40,837 nucleotides of DNA. Source: an uncultured Paraprevotella sp. GTDB taxonomy: Bacteria; Bacteroidota; Bacteroidia; Bacteroidales; Bacteroidaceae. Below the pieces are notes generated by a model that searched no databases, had not been told where the DNA came from, and worked only from the letters and a program-made list of their open reading frames with translations. A program made the position numbers and the translations under genes. Numbering within the stretch: the stretch's first letter is position 1; each line of letters opens with the position of its first letter. Below are positions 40,823-40,837 of the stretch, piece by piece. The stretch is taken from NCBI GenBank assembly GCA_944320765.1, contig CALUIS010000026.1, positions 1 through 40,837 on the forward strand. The letters run 5' to 3'.

Positions 40823-40837
40823 ATTAAAAATAGGAAA
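40761..40837 (+). mobile_element. Left end of a third IS66-family element, cut by the window edge
   Basis: GTAAGCGTCCAAAACTGACG again, in the same orientation as the second element, abutting the end of tnpB. Downstream sequence after the repeat differs from copy 1 (ATTAAAAATAGG instead of CATAAAGGAGAAATAGG), so it is a related but separate copy whose genes lie outside the window. Confidence 0.65.

Overview
The window comes from a chromosome of the order Bacteroidales (Bacteroidota), most likely a Bacteroidaceae-like gut species with fairly GC-rich genes. The evidence is the promoter type (a -7 box of the form TAnnTTTG, often with TTTG 18-21 bases upstream), weak or absent Shine-Dalgarno sites, families I know mainly from Bacteroidales (DUF4199, DUF6048, DUF6452, UpxY-like NusG paralogues), and a housekeeping gene order typical of the group. 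The species cannot be named from this sequence.

Layout. (1) 107-3543: an AT-rich mcrBC restriction operon that contrasts with the GC-rich DNA after it and looks like an acquired defence cassette; its McrB carries an EVE/PUA-like module. (2) 3544-24814: core genes. On the plus strand are a DUF4375 protein, smpB, metH (without the C-terminal reactivation domain) and a HAD phosphatase, then recF and a DciA-like gene. On the minus strand are ribH with a TPR membrane protein, then two long runs: fau-ctpA-dCMP deaminase-dcp-crp-apbE-mntP, and DUF6048-DUF6452-GT2-DUF4199. At 21145-21319 the SRP RNA and tRNA-Thr(UGU) lie 3 bases apart between one promoter and one terminator. valS follows. (3) 24927-33089, minus strand: a multidrug efflux operon in which the RND pump and the outer-membrane factor are one 1490-codon reading frame with an internal lipoprotein signal, and a second operon of a small membrane protein, a split ThrE/YjjPB-type exporter and a LysR regulator. 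(4) 33287-40837: mazG, then the start of a surface-polysaccharide region. A 24-bp perfect inverted repeat encloses a 134-bp promoter-bearing segment, as in the invertible capsule promoters of Bacteroides. It is followed by a structured leader, a NusG/UpxY-like antiterminator with an uncharacterised extension of nearly 300 residues, an overlapping partner gene, an Rpn nuclease, ugd, and nested IS66-family elements at the window edge.

Most notable: (a) the likely phase-variable promoter feeding an enlarged UpxY-like protein and an unrecognised partner; (b) the RND-OMF fused frame, whose internal signal could be used through processing or through internal initiation; (c) ugd sitting almost flush between IS66 ends, with IS66-in-IS66 nesting behind it.
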